Shown here: piece by piece, positions 9,860-19,707 of the stretch
Layout: every line of letters begins with the position of its first letter
Position numbering within the stretch: position 1 is the first letter of the stretch
Source of the DNA: Byssothecium circinans
Taxonomy: Eukaryota; Ascomycota; Dothideomycetes; Pleosporales; Massarinaceae
NCBI GenBank assembly: GCA_010015675.1
Contig: ML977067.1
Span: forward strand, 1-21,806
Direction: 5' to 3'
Length of the DNA stretch: 21,806 nucleotides
Notes under the pieces: model-generated
Databases searched by the model: none
The model's input: the letters and a program-made list of their open reading frames with translations, nothing else
What the model was told of the DNA's origin: nothing
Translations under genes and position numbers: made by a program

Positions 9860-11011
9860 ATGTCTGCTCAAGCAAACCATCACCTCCCCGGTGCATTCCC
9901 AACGGATACAAGGCCTGCCAAACCGTCTAGCACAATCAGTGTGGAGCAACAAAAGGACCAACTAGCAAACATACTCCAATCAAAACCAATCAAACAAGCC
10001 ATTCAAAATACAGTGCTTGAAATTGCGCTCGATCCTACAACCCCTCTCGGAGCGGAGATCCTGAAACGGCTCAAGTCAGCACCAGGCGTAGAAACCGACG
10101 AGCAAGTGCGAGCCATGTTGGAAGCAAAGCGCACAAAGCATGCTATACGGAAACTTGCGCTTGACAAGGCGTCTGATCCTCACAATTCTCTCGGTCAAAG
10201 ACTGTTGCAAAAAGCGAGGGAAAATGCTTCTGAGAAGCGGGCAACCAATCCTGATACTACCACCATCGGCACCGACTTCATCAGCATCTTCAGCGAGATC
10301 GACGCAAGGCTCGACACATGGCCCACGAACCCCAACATCATCCCCGCGCCACCGTCAAAGAATCCACTCCTCACATCCTCCAGCATCATCCTTCTCGAAA
10401 CGACGCCTGCTTCCGCCAGCACCTTTCCCTCCACCGCCGCGCCTCAACGGGAAGAACCGACATGCTTTGCAGTCCATAAGTCCATACTCTCTCACAACAG
10501 CTCGTTTGTTGTTGCGTACTTCTACAACCGCTCGGCAAAAGAGGCGGAAAAGGTCTTCTCCCTGGATGCGGATAAGGACACTCTCGGGCACTTTGTTGCG
10601 TGGCTGTATCGTCCGAAAGAGTTTGATCTCAAACTGCTGACGGCGGACACACTTCTTGGCCTCCTGTGCATATGCATTGATCTGAAGATCACAGCGCTTC
10701 ATAACGCCATCGTTTCGGTACTCCTCAACCGGCACACCCATTCTGATAAGAAGTTCGATCCATCAAAGGCGACTGTCATCCGCGTGTATGGGAAAAAGAA
10801 ATCGGGGGACGGCGCGCGGGAGTTGTGCGCGTATTTGTTAGCACTCTTATGTACTGCGGTGACCGATGGGGAGCCTGGGAGACAGGGTGTGGTGTTGCAG
10901 GAAGTGTTGAGTGATGTGCAGGAATGGCTCAGTAAAGGAATCAGGTTGGGTACGTGGGAAGAGATGCCAGCTTCTCATTTCTTTCTGCGCATAAAGAGAG
11001 AGACGCAGTGA
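9860..11011 (+). CDS. BTB/POZ-type protein with duplicated N-terminal segment
   Basis: The single-exon product has 383 residues. The BTB-like core spans roughly 174-290: SIILLE, a Pro/Ser-rich linker, FAVHKSILSHNSSFVVAYF (203-221), then VFSLDADKDTLGHFVAWLY (232-250). This is the usual order of the fungal BTB fold (VHK...S..F...F...V..LY). Such domains mediate dimerisation, and some serve as substrate adaptors for Cullin-3 ligases; nothing here shows which. The N-terminus holds two related segments, residues 40-73 and 88-121. They align without gaps with about 11 identities in 34, including shared A-I, D-P and L-G pairs. The C-terminal 90 residues resemble nothing I know. The start has AC-rich context (GCGACAATG), with A at -3. 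Confidence 0.8.
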   Translation: MSAQANHHLPGAFPTDTRPAKPSSTISVEQQKDQLANILQSKPIKQAIQNTVLEIALDPTTPLGAEILKRLKSAPGVETDEQVRAMLEAKRTKHAIRKLALDKASDPHNSLGQRLLQKARENASEKRATNPDTTTIGTDFISIFSEIDARLDTWPTNPNIIPAPPSKNPLLTSSSIILLETTPASASTFPSTAAPQREEPTCFAVHKSILSHNSSFVVAYFYNRSAKEAEKVFSLDADKDTLGHFVAWLYRPKEFDLKLLTADTLLGLLCICIDLKITALHNAIVSVLLNRHTHSDKKFDPSKATVIRVYGKKKSGDGARELCAYLLALLCTAVTDGEPGRQGVVLQEVLSDVQEWLSKGIRLGTWEEMPASHFFLRIKRETQ

Positions 11012-12325
11012 AATGGAGGAGAGTCGGCCCGTCACCTAGGCCTTGTGGTAGGAGAGCAAAGGGAGAACAGGGCCAGTATACTGCTAAGCGTGCAGTTGGT
11101 TTTCCACCGCTGGGCCGTATTTTATGAAACCGTAGCAGAGCATAAATGCCACTGTACGCTAATTGCACAAACGTGATATTCACTGACATGCATGTCGTGA
11201 TCTTTTATGGAGGCCGCCGCCTCGTATATCCGTTGTGAAACTGCTCACGATTGGCTGACGGACACAGGGAGTCATCTTAGACTTACCATGGTACAGGCTT
11301 CCACAACTTGGAGTGAAACTGTTGCCTTCGTATGACTCCGCTGTGTGCGGCGTGAAGAGTTCGTACATATATATATGCGCTGTTTCTCGGAAACTGCAGG
11401 CTTACTGAGAGTATACATTGCCTTGACTCACCCTGACGCGCGCGTTGGAAGAACGACATGTTGGAACTGCGACACTACGGCTCGAATGTTGCCGGCATTC
11501 GAGAAAGAGACGGTGAAATGGATGTTAAAGTGTTGTTGACCTCATCGGCCCGGACCAGACCCTGACGTGTGGTAGCAAGACTCCGGACGCGTTTGCTTCA
11601 TCGCGTGCACACGTGATCAGTGAGTGATCCCTCTTGAGTTCGAAACTCGTTCATCCTCTCCCCACAAGACTCTTTTCTAAGGACAATGCTATATTCTCCA
11701 TCTGGGCTATCGAAATTCTCAACCGGAGTGAGATCAATTTTGTGCACTCACGCGACGAAGCACAATTTCCCCTCATTCGGTGACTACACGGATTGGTTAC
11801 AAGTCAGGGGCGGCGCCCTTGATGCACTCGGCCGTTCGCAACGGTCCTCCCTGACACCGCTCTTCCACGGCCACAGCTCAGAAATACACGTTCATCACTG
11901 CTAATCCGGAGACTGACCAAGATTCTGGCGACAGAGCCGCACAGCGAGATGCGAACTGCGATGGAAGAGGGTGCCGCACAGCCACGAGCAGTGGCTGCCC
12001 CAGGCGGCCGCCCGCAGCCCACCTATACGTCGGCGCGCTCCATCATGCCCTCCCACGCCTTCTTCTGTGCTTTTCCAAGACATACTAATCGTCCTCGACA
12101 GCAGCCTGCGCTCTCCCTCACGCGCCGTCCACAGACACCGCACAACTTTGGCAGTGTCTTTTCGTCCCATCCACCCTTATCGCCGACCTCCGGAGCAGTC
12201 CCAGGCATCCAGAATACCCCCAGAGCATGTACACGCTCCTCGTGACTGCGCTGCTATTAGCTCTCCTCTTTGACACTGCAGTAGCTTCGAGTCCCCCCAT
12301 AGACCCGATCCTGTCTGTAGCGCCA
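11012..12325. other. Intergenic region upstream of the C2H2 gene
   Basis: No gene is well supported. A (TA)-rich spot lies at about 11367-11376. Frames at 11345-11539, 11686-11904 and 11949-12273 lack domain character, although a 5' exon or long leader of the C2H2 gene could lie in the last part. An in-frame ATG at 12227 would add a hydrophobic stretch to that gene. A CTGCAG acceptor-like site at 12278-12283 suggests the stretch is intronic or leader instead. Confidence 0.4.
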
Positions 12326-13262
12326 ATGGAGTTTCCATACCCAGACCCAGAAGGCATCCTCGATGCCGTCTGCGAGTTGTGTCATATCTCCATGGACTAC
12401 TGTGTACACTCTGAGGTGGTGGGTACTCTCCTCCAGCATGCAATCGTCTAGTCACTAACGGGCGCAGACACAGCAGCTACAACGGCTGCCCACCTTCACC
12501 CATGAGACCTTCTTGGGTCACCCTGACTGGCCGCAAGAGACGTTCGCGGTCAACGATACCTTCGAACCCGAGCTACCACCGCCGATACCATACTTCGCCG
12601 AAGCCGATACGCACCCGCTCTACAACACAAACGTCCAATACCTGAACGAGAATGCGACCACCGTCCAGCCAAGCACCGTGCAGTACTTTGTGGAAGATAC
12701 ATATACCCCTGGTGATCGACTGCAAGCAGTGTCGCGATCGCGGCGGCCGTCGCATAGGCGACAGGCTCCACGGCCAGGTGGCTTCCCATGCCCATTTGAG
12801 GGCTGCGGGAAGACATTTGACCGTGCGTGTGACGTAAAGTGAGCGCTCCCTCTCTTTACTAGTACGGCAGATGGTGGTTGAAATTTGCAAGAGGCCAGCA
12901 GAGTCACCTTCGCGGCTTCGGTGTAGGCAATTGGCTAGTCAATGGCCGATTGCAGATTTCAATTCCGCGTTATTGAGCGCTGGTCGTTCGTCACCACAGC
13001 TGCGAGCTGCACGTGCTAATCTCCACGCAGACGTCACCAGAAGACTCATCTTTCACGGACAGAGCGCCCACATAAGTGCGCGATATGCGACGAGGGGTTC
13101 CTCTATCCGAAAGATCTCGCCCGCCATCAGAACAAGCACACGGCGGCGCAGGGCACCCTCTTTTGCCATGTGCCCGGGTGTGGCTCTGAGGGCTTCTCTA
13201 GAAAAGACAATCTCCTTCGACACATAAGGAAGCAACACTCCACCGTTATCGCTGGCTCATAG
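12326..13262 (+). CDS. C2H2 zinc-finger protein, three fingers, three exons
   Basis: Proposed exons are 12326-12418, 12468-12838 and 13031-13262, giving 231 residues. Intron 1 (49 nt) has GTGGGT, CACTAAC and GCAG; GTGGTG at 12416 is an equal-phase alternative. Intron 2 (192 nt) has GTGAGC, GCTAATC and CGCAG. Splicing intron 2 restores finger 1 exactly: C-x4-C-x12-H-x3-H, starting CPFEGCGKTF and ending RHQKTH. Finger 2 is CAICDEGF...RHQNKH (C-x2-C-x12-H-x3-H) and finger 3 is CHVPGCGSEGF...HIRKQH. The N-terminal half is rich in Pro, Thr and acidic residues, as in activation regions, followed by a basic patch (SRSRRPSHRRQ) that could be a nuclear signal. A role as DNA-binding regulator is a family-based inference. 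The true start (12326 or 12227) is uncertain. Confidence 0.8.
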
Positions 13263-14279
13263 CATTCGCCCGGCGGAATTAACGTTACGGTTGTTCGCTA
13301 AAAGGCCGTCGGCGTTTGCGTAGCTGCAATTCGCCATATCCCAAGCTCGCCCGTTTGGCACGACACCAACGAAGTCGATGCCTCGGGACTCCTTCATATT
13401 TCCGCTCCATCTTTCCGCTTCCCCAAAATTGCATCCTGGCAGCTACGGCGTTGCTTTTCCGGCAAGATTTTCCTTAACACCCGCGATGCTATTCTTAGAT
13501 CGCCCCCACGTGCTCGCTTTGACACGTGATGATTCTTGGTTTCTCTTCTTGCTAATACCCCCATTGTTTCTGTTTTTCAGCGCCCGAAGCTGCGGCTGGT
13601 AATGTTGAGCCTCGGCTCATGATGGCCCACCATCATTTATGATCTTATGGTTGGTTGCTTTCTTCGTTCTCGTTTTCGCAAAAGCTTTCATCTTGCTCAT
13701 GCAAATTGGATATCAAGGTCTCAGTGACCTGTGGTGAAGCTGATTCACCGTTACCTTATACTTGGGTCATTTAAGGGCATTTTCTATGGTTATGGGTACA
13801 TTATGCTTCGTGTTGCGTTAAGCTGAGCTCGACCTGGGCGGGAATGGATAGGTCAGAAGTGATGATGCGCTGGAAGCTACCAAATACACTCATCTCATCA
13901 CACTTCATTCTCATGTCGTTCAATTGTTCTAGACTTTGGTTGATTTCTGTTTGACTTATTGACAGCACGCACAGGTGCCCCAATTGGTGAGTCACACGCT
14001 GGGCCTCTCAGTCGACATCACCTATGCAGATTTCGCAACTTCGCCCCTTCCCGCGAGGAGGCTCAGCTCACACTTCCATTCACCAGTCTGCCGTTTGTAT
14101 ATATGATGCAATTCCGTCTAGGTTCCCCAAGTTTCCATACCAAGCCTCAATTGCCCAAGCTTCACTTGCGCGCACAGTGTATATATTTCTACACAAAGCA
14201 GCAAACATGCTAATAACCACACCTCCACGTCCATCACGCCCATTGATACCTCAATCGACACAACTACAACACCGCAACC
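13263..14279. other. Intergenic region before the second BTB gene
   Basis: No gene is supported. The frame at 13378-13602 is Phe/Leu-rich and unconvincing, and frames near 13959-14213 are short. Two TATATAT boxes (14098-14104 and 14180-14186) and a C/A-rich leader precede the ATG at 14280. Confidence 0.4.
14180..14186 (+). promoter_or_regulatory. TATA box before the 14280 gene
   Basis: TATATAT lies 94 bases before the ATG, followed by a C/A-rich leader. A second TATATAT lies at 14098-14104. Either could serve as core promoter. Confidence 0.4.
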
Positions 14280-15270
14280 ATGCTGTGGCCCTATTCTCAC
14301 TACGATTCGGTCACCACAGAAACCGGCACACGCCCGATAATGTCACACCACGCAACCTCCATGGTCATCGGCGCCAAAAACCGCCGCGTCCAACTCCACT
14401 CTTCAGTCCTTGCCTCTCGATCACCCGCCTTCTGCATACCGGGAACGACAACACCGCGTAACACGCTCTCCTTGATCCGTCTCCCGAACGTCAGCATGGC
14501 CGACCTCCGCCCCATCATCGTCTGGCTCTACGAAGGCAAGCCGCCCATCTTCAACAAGGCCGCGGACATCGATCGCATGTGTCGTCTCTGGCTCCTGTGC
14601 CGGCAACTCGGCCTCTGGCGTATGGCGAACACATTGCTGCGGTTAGGCATGGCATGCGCGCAGCCGAAGAACTTCAGAGTCCATATCGACTACGTGAAAC
14701 ATGTGTATGACAGCACGGAGCCGGGGGATAAATTGAGGGGGTTCATGGTGGCCATGTTTGCGCAGCGGTCGACGGTCGCCCCGCACTTCTTCACGGAAAA
14801 GTACGAGGGGCTGGGGATTCTGAGGGATACGGCGGGGTTTCTTAAGGTGCTTGGGGAGGTAAGGAGGAGGCGGGGAGCTGGCAGGAAGGGCTTCGCTCTG
14901 GACCAGGTCTTCGTGAAGGAGGGGGAAGAGGGGGATAAGGACGGAGAGTCAAGCACAAGCACGGAGTATGCCCTCCCTCCCCCCTCCCTCTACTTCATTA
15001 CTGAAACTTCGAATACTGACGCTGCACAGCATGCCGTGGTACCTCATCTGGGGGCCCGACGAAGCAGATGTTCCGGACAAGTACTTCTTCCTCACGGAAG
15101 AAGAGGGGATTCAGGGGGCGCGGGACGTGGTGAGTCAGATGTGTGTCGTTTGTGCTTGGGGTGGGACGGAGGTTCCGGAGGCGGGGGAGCGGAATGTGTG
15201 TGATTTGCATCGGGAGAGGATGCGGAAGGGGGATAAGCGGGTGGATATGGAGCAGAAGTGGAGGCGTTGA
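14280..15270 (+). CDS. BTB-type protein with C-terminal Cys/His motif, two exons
   Basis: Exons 14280-14965 and 15030-15270 give 308 residues. The 64-nt intron has GTATGC, TACTGAC and GCACAG, and splicing moves the frame into a long open frame ending at TGA 15268-15270. Unspliced, the frame ends at 15203 in a Gly/Arg-rich tail that looks spurious. The BTB-like core is about residues 26-125: VQLHSSVLASRSPAF, LSLIRLPN, then IIVWLYEGKPPIF and a Leu-rich helical part. The C-terminus, residues 230-308, contains YLIWGPDEAD, KYFFLTEEEG and C267-x2-C270-x15-C286-x2-H289, which could bind a zinc ion. The linker (about 190-229) is Arg/Lys- then Glu/Ser-rich. The partner is unknown. The ATG has an AACC context. 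Confidence 0.75.
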
Positions 15271-15949
15271 GAGGTGGGAGGCTGGGAGGCTGGGTGGGTT
15301 GGAAGTCGGGATTGGGAATTGCTGTGGTTCGGCGGATTTCCAGCATCGAGGGTTTAGTGGTTCTGTGAGGTATGACACGCGCGTCCTTTAAGGATTTCTT
15401 TAGAGATAGGGGTGGGAATCCGCGGCGGAATGGGAAAGAGAGGTATTGTGGGGATCTGTGCTGGAAATGAGTGCAGATTGCGTTAGAGGGAATGGCAAAG
15501 ATGCGTTTGTGACGTGGAGTTCTGCTTTTTAGTCCCCTGCGTGAAGGACTTGCAGCACTTTTCCTGGCCTAGATCATGGAAGATGATGACCCCCACTGGT
15601 AGATGCACCTCGGTGTGGCCCTTTTTGTCAGGCCATGATTCTTCCATAGTTACTAGGAGCGCACAATTTAAGCTTCAAGTAGTTATCAAATGAATGGGAG
15701 GGGTAAGGGGGTCATGCGTTGGAACTTTAAATACGCCTATATATTTTTTTTTTCGTACGAGCATAACATTTCCTACGTGTATTTAATGTATGCTAGCAGA
15801 CCTAGACTATACAATTCTCTGTTCATCAGTCGCACTACATCAAATATCCTATTCATCGCCCAGATATCACCTTCCTCCTCCCGCTCCCGCCTTCTGCTCC
15901 TCCTCTCCGCTCCGTCACACATCCTCACTCTAGTTCCGAGCCGGCTTGT
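15271..15949. other. Intergenic region, no supported gene
   Basis: I see no gene. A weak inverted repeat (ATGGAAGA near 15577 with TCTTCCAT near 15640) and an oligo-T run near 15745 are the only structures noted. The frame at 15690-16076 (+) has no protein character. Confidence 0.4.
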
Positions 15950-16332
15950 TCACACCATAGTTCCCAGTAATGATCTAGCATCCACAATGACCCGGATTGT
16001 TATGGCAGCACTCGGTCCTAGTGACTGGATTGCAGATTGCGTCGTTTCTGTTGCTGCATGGGAGGGATTATTATGAGTTGCACATGCGGGCATGCAGTGT
16101 AGGTCCATTGGATGCCTGTGCAAATGTTGACGGTTGGCTTTGCGATTGGTGGACGGATGCAGTGGGGATGTAGTGGGATAAATTGGGGATTTGAGCGTGT
16201 GAGCGGAATGCAACGAGTTGAGTACTTGAGTTTCCAAAAAAAGGTTGAGATATTGGGACGAGCTTGAGCGCGAATTACATACCATGCGGTATCGTATACT
16301 GAGAATTCATTGCTTTGTTCGAAGTGAGACAT
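15950..16332 (-). CDS. Tentative spliced mini-gene, 71 residues
   Basis: On the minus strand an ATG at 16332 opens a short frame (MSHFEQSNEFSVYDTAW) that reaches a canonical donor, GGTATGT. Splicing 16282-16116 (167 nt, acceptor GCACAG) keeps an open frame to TGA at 15950-15952. The result is 71 residues with two Cys and no recognised domain. The branch site is weak, and the intron is long next to its neighbours. Just before the ATG is a further CTGAC...CTGCAG acceptor-like stretch. I list it only because donor and acceptor agree in frame; it may be chance. Confidence 0.18.
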
Positions 16333-16470
16333 TCTGCAGGGTGTCAGTGTGCTGAGGCTTACGTCGTAGAAGTTTTCATTGACCAGATCTTTCTTTGATC
16401 GCCCAGAAGTGTCGCAAACCTTCCTTCCTTATTCTTTCACAGCGTTGGTGGAGACGAAGAACGCAAGCGA

Positions 16471-16836
16471 CTATGCCTTCCCGTCCAATTCTACCGCTAA
16501 CTGCCTCCCGTCGGCTTCATTCGCACAGCTTTCATCCCACAACTCGACTATTCCGTTGCCATTCAGCTCCGGTAAGCCAGGTTGCTCCAATTCACATAGA
16601 CCTCCATTCGCCTCGCCGCCAAGCTCTAATCGATCACCAACTTCCATGTCGTTTGCTTTCTCGGCGTTCTCTTTCTTTCTTTTTCGTGCCGTCTTTCTAT
16701 CCTTCCAGATAAAGTAGATGCAAGATCCAGAAAGGAGAAGGCCAGCGATGACGGACACAACGCAGACTAGATACACGATGAAGGTAGCTCCTGATTGAAG
16801 TGTTTCAGCGTCGCCGTATAGTTTGTCGGTGTCCAT
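16471..16836 (-). CDS. Small single-span membrane protein, intact relative of the 4047 locus
   Basis: The product has 121 residues from the ATG at 16836. The open frame extends upstream, but without another ATG, and this ATG has A at -3. One hydrophobic segment spans about 18-43. It is followed by WKDRKTARKRKK (44-55), a basic stop-transfer patch, and an acidic tail with ELEQPGLPEL at 82-91. There is no cleavable signal, so N-out/C-in topology is expected. SCIYFIWKDR and ELEQPGLPEL match the remnant at 4047 in order and spacing class. The 7049 protein shares the same architecture and a looser tail motif. No named family is recognised. Function is unknown; a membrane-anchored tail that binds a partner through the E-L motif is inference. 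Confidence 0.7.
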   Translation of the reverse strand: MDTDKLYGDAETLQSGATFIVYLVCVVSVIAGLLLSGSCIYFIWKDRKTARKRKKENAEKANDMEVGDRLELGGEANGGLCELEQPGLPELNGNGIVELWDESCANEADGRQLAVELDGKA

Positions 16837-18582
16837 GATCGCCTTCGTATGCTCGCACTTAGAGATCCTTTGACTGCGAGTGGGTGGGAAGTATTGCTGG
16901 TTCAGGAAATAAGAAAGACGGGTAGCTCTAACGAGGTGGAATCGCGGAAGAGAACGAGGCACACGCTACGGGTCAAATTCATGGTCATATAACTACGATG
17001 AAGGCAACCGTTTGGGGTGCGTGATTCTTCTCCGAGACGGCATGTCTATCACTCGATGCCTTTCTTGGGTCTTCGACATCGTCTTCGGCACTCTGTCAAA
17101 ACGATACTCCGCCTCACTCCGGATCAGATGTGCGATTGGACCCCGACCCGTATCGCCCTTATTTTTATGACATTTACCTAGGCTTGATGTTTTAGCTGCA
17201 TCGCAACGATCCGCGATACCGGGTTCGTAATGAAGGCGACTTGTTTAACGTGAGGGCTAGGAATCGCTGGGTTGTTGGAGGTATTTCAATTTTAAGATAT
17301 AAAGGGAATGATGGGTCTTGCGATAGGGGAGATTAGATTAGATATCTCATATACAAGTGGCTGTGAATGTGAGCAGAACCGAGTCATGGAGTTGTTAATA
17401 TGGGTAATATGAAGTGACGTGATTTGTAGGTCGCACAAAAATACAAAGAGCAGAATAACGAATAGCCTGCTGAACTTGTCGCTCTAGGATGCTTAAAGCA
17501 GCTGCAACGGTGACCGTAATTGTGGATAATTGTGCATAGCGGGTTAACAGCAGCAGTGAACTAGGAGTATCAACGTGACTGCTTTGACTACACCATTGCT
17601 ATAAGTATAGTGTTAAGAACCGAATATACTTATTATATCATGCGTTTCTGTTATAGGGAACGCCGTAGGTGGTTCTCAAACAATGTTAGCTAAGAGAAAG
17701 TTGGGGGTATTTGTTCCGCGCTCACTGAGCGTTCGCAAGAGAACGAACCACCCGAATGCGTTCATGGGGACTTCAGCAGAAACTTCGTCCCAAGTATCTA
17801 TCATCTCGTCTTGATCAAAAAAATATATCGAGGACTCACCGAATCGATTAGAGACCTGGCGTGAAGTAAGTGCCTTTGAACTCCAACAGAGTGGATCGTG
17901 GCTCGAGGTATGCGCAAGGCGCTTCAGCGAGTGTCATGGTGTTTTGTATGAGACCGTGCTCTTTGGTTGCGTTACTCTGATCTCCGTACTTCTTCGGTGG
18001 TCCTTCCATTAGTGGCGCTGGCTATGAGCACTGCGGGCTAACCCGCACCACGTCACGCAAACTGAGTCCGTATCGTACCACTCCTATATGGCACTCTCGA
18101 TCGAAATGGTGAGTTATGGAGCGTTCGGCCTCGATGAGTCATATCACGGCTTGACTATGAAGCTGGGATATCAGATGTCCAAGGTATATGACAATCAAGA
18201 CGTACGACCCACTGACAGGCATCGTCAGGGTCGACGGAGTAGAAAGCACGAGCATCCTACACAGGGGACACGTCGCACTTTGATGGTCGTGCTCGCTGTG
18301 AGTCTTTGTGCCACCATAATGTCGCAGAGGAGCTGAAGTGGCGCATCGAGGGAGGGTGCGCGTGGTGGTCAAGCACACCGATTGTGATACCATAAGTATG
18401 AGTCGGTCTGTACGACCACTCCGAGTTATATAGGCTTTGACTCAACGCTCAGCTACTATATAAACGTCGAGAAATTCCTTTATACGACAATCCTTCTCTT
18501 TCACAACTGCAGTATCCCTATCCCGAACACGATTAACGAGCCATTCCCCGGACACAGACAACGACTTTCTCTACTCATCAGT
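16837..18582. other. Long intergenic region, no supported gene
   Basis: The right flank of the membrane gene must hold its promoter, read leftward. Further on, only short frames occur. The longest, 18088-18336 (+), contains a GTGAGT ... TTGACT ... ATCAG intron-like stretch (about 18111-18176) but no protein I recognise. The region is somewhat AT-rich around 17280-17680, without transposon motifs. The last 130 bases carry the promoter of the 18583 gene. Confidence 0.4.
18457..18464 (+). promoter_or_regulatory. TATA box before the 18583 gene
   Basis: TATATAAA lies 126 bases before the ATG and is followed by a CT-rich stretch (about 18490-18502) of the kind often found near fungal transcription starts. 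This is the best-looking core promoter in the window. Confidence 0.5.
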
Positions 18583-19707
18583 ATGAGCGATAAACCCTTG
18601 AACGAGGAGCATAATGCTCCGCCGAACGCCACTCCTACTGGCGATGAGGAGGATATGATATGCAAATTCGTCAGTGCAAAAATATCAAATGGGTGCAATC
18701 CGTTCAAACTTTGCGGAGATCTTGAAGAGCTCAGAAAAATCGATGGAGTTTTGAAAGAAAAAAATGAAGGAAAAAACGATTACACAATTTTGTTCATCAA
18801 AGCTCTTATAGGGTCCGAGACGGGGTTGATTTTGCAGGAACCACAATATTTTAACAACGCCATCGATGTTATTGGACAGGAGAACTGGAACAAAATTATG
18901 TATGAGGTTGTCACGACATGCAGAGTCTCAACGTTAAGCACAAAGGAGAAGATAGCGAACGCAAGGAAGAGTGTTGACGACAACAATCTCTGGAAGACAA
19001 TGGTGGAGGGATGCCTGAAGGCTGGATTTATGCCGGATGGGGATTGTATGATTTGGTTCAAGAACTCTTTCGAGCCATATGACGTTTGGACTGGCCTCGT
19101 GGAAGAAGCTATAAGAACGCATAACATCCAAGTCGATTTTGCGAAAAGAGCTAGTATAGAGGAAGCCAAGAGAAGGGTGGGAGGCCTAATCTGGAGAGTC
19201 TATGTTGAGCAGGAAATCCGGCAGCGCACCCCAAACTTCGATATCGGAAGTCACTCATCTATGCTGGCCGCCTACCAGAACTATGCTAAGCTTGGCCTGT
19301 GGGGAGAGAACCTATGGAACGCATTCGTAGAGGCCAAAGAAGCAGACTTGACAAATATTTCCCCGGAAATATTCTTCGATTTTTCCAAGATTGTTGCGAG
19401 TGGAGATAAAGAAGAGTGCCGGTGTAAGCTTTTCATATCTTCAAGCGATAAGTGTAAAGGGATTGATCTGGACGAATTCCTCAGCAACATAAAGGCTCTC
19501 AACTCAACTCTGCGAGAACATGCAAGGCAGCATATCACGCAAGCACTACTTGTCAAGTACTACGAAGGCAAAAAATTAATAAGGTGTCCACGCCACAGGA
19601 CTCGGTTGAGCCAGAACATACGCGGCTTCGTCCCATGCGAGGTGCTCCGGAAAATCCCTGAACAATCTTGGATCACACAAGGATTGCGATACGAAAATAA
19701 GCAATGA
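18583..19707 (+). CDS. Orphan protein with repeated Trp-Glu helical motifs
   Basis: The single-exon product has 374 residues. I recognise no family. After an acidic, Pro/Asn-rich start (1-24) the protein is mostly charged and helical. Five segments share W-x-x-hydrophobic-[VY]-E: W102 (NWNKIMYEV), W137 (LWKTMVEG), W169 (VWTGLVEEA), W204 (IWRVYVEQE) and W245 (LWNAFVEAK). They are spaced 35, 32, 35 and 41 residues apart, as expected for an alpha-solenoid. IWRVYVEQE faintly recalls the W-x-x-Y...E of HAT repeats (RNA-processing proteins), but the rest does not confirm it. The C-terminus is basic (KKLIRCPRHRTRLSQ, 330-344) and could touch nucleic acid. No signal peptide or membrane segment is seen. 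It lies next to a transposon-rich tract, so it may be a lineage-specific accessory gene. The ATG context (CAGTATGAG) is moderate. Confidence 0.7.
   Translation: MSDKPLNEEHNAPPNATPTGDEEDMICKFVSAKISNGCNPFKLCGDLEELRKIDGVLKEKNEGKNDYTILFIKALIGSETGLILQEPQYFNNAIDVIGQENWNKIMYEVVTTCRVSTLSTKEKIANARKSVDDNNLWKTMVEGCLKAGFMPDGDCMIWFKNSFEPYDVWTGLVEEAIRTHNIQVDFAKRASIEEAKRRVGGLIWRVYVEQEIRQRTPNFDIGSHSSMLAAYQNYAKLGLWGENLWNAFVEAKEADLTNISPEIFFDFSKIVASGDKEECRCKLFISSSDKCKGIDLDEFLSNIKALNSTLREHARQHITQALLVKYYEGKKLIRCPRHRTRLSQNIRGFVPCEVLRKIPEQSWITQGLRYENKQ

Noticed and set aside
11560..11660. Possible tRNA gene around GAGTTCGAAACTC
   Set aside because: The T-arm-like hairpin has only three solid pairs plus a wobble, and no proper A box or acceptor stem can be drawn around it.
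12227..12325. Upstream in-frame ATG giving the C2H2 protein a hydrophobic, signal-like N-terminus
   Set aside because: A secretory signal on a nuclear-type zinc-finger protein is implausible, and an acceptor-like CTGCAG at 12278-12283 suggests leader or intron.
15030..15203. Unspliced end of the second BTB gene (Gly/Arg-rich tail)
   Set aside because: The intron at 14966-15029 has complete signals, and the spliced frame gives a more protein-like C-terminus.
16837..16962. 42-residue N-terminal extension of the minus-strand membrane protein
   Set aside because: The extension begins at GTG rather than ATG; the ATG at 16836 has a good context and gives a compact membrane protein like its relatives.
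18088..18336. 82-codon frame with an internal GTGAGT...CAG intron-like stretch
   Set aside because: Neither the spliced nor the unspliced product shows any recognisable protein feature, and the acceptor choice is arbitrary.
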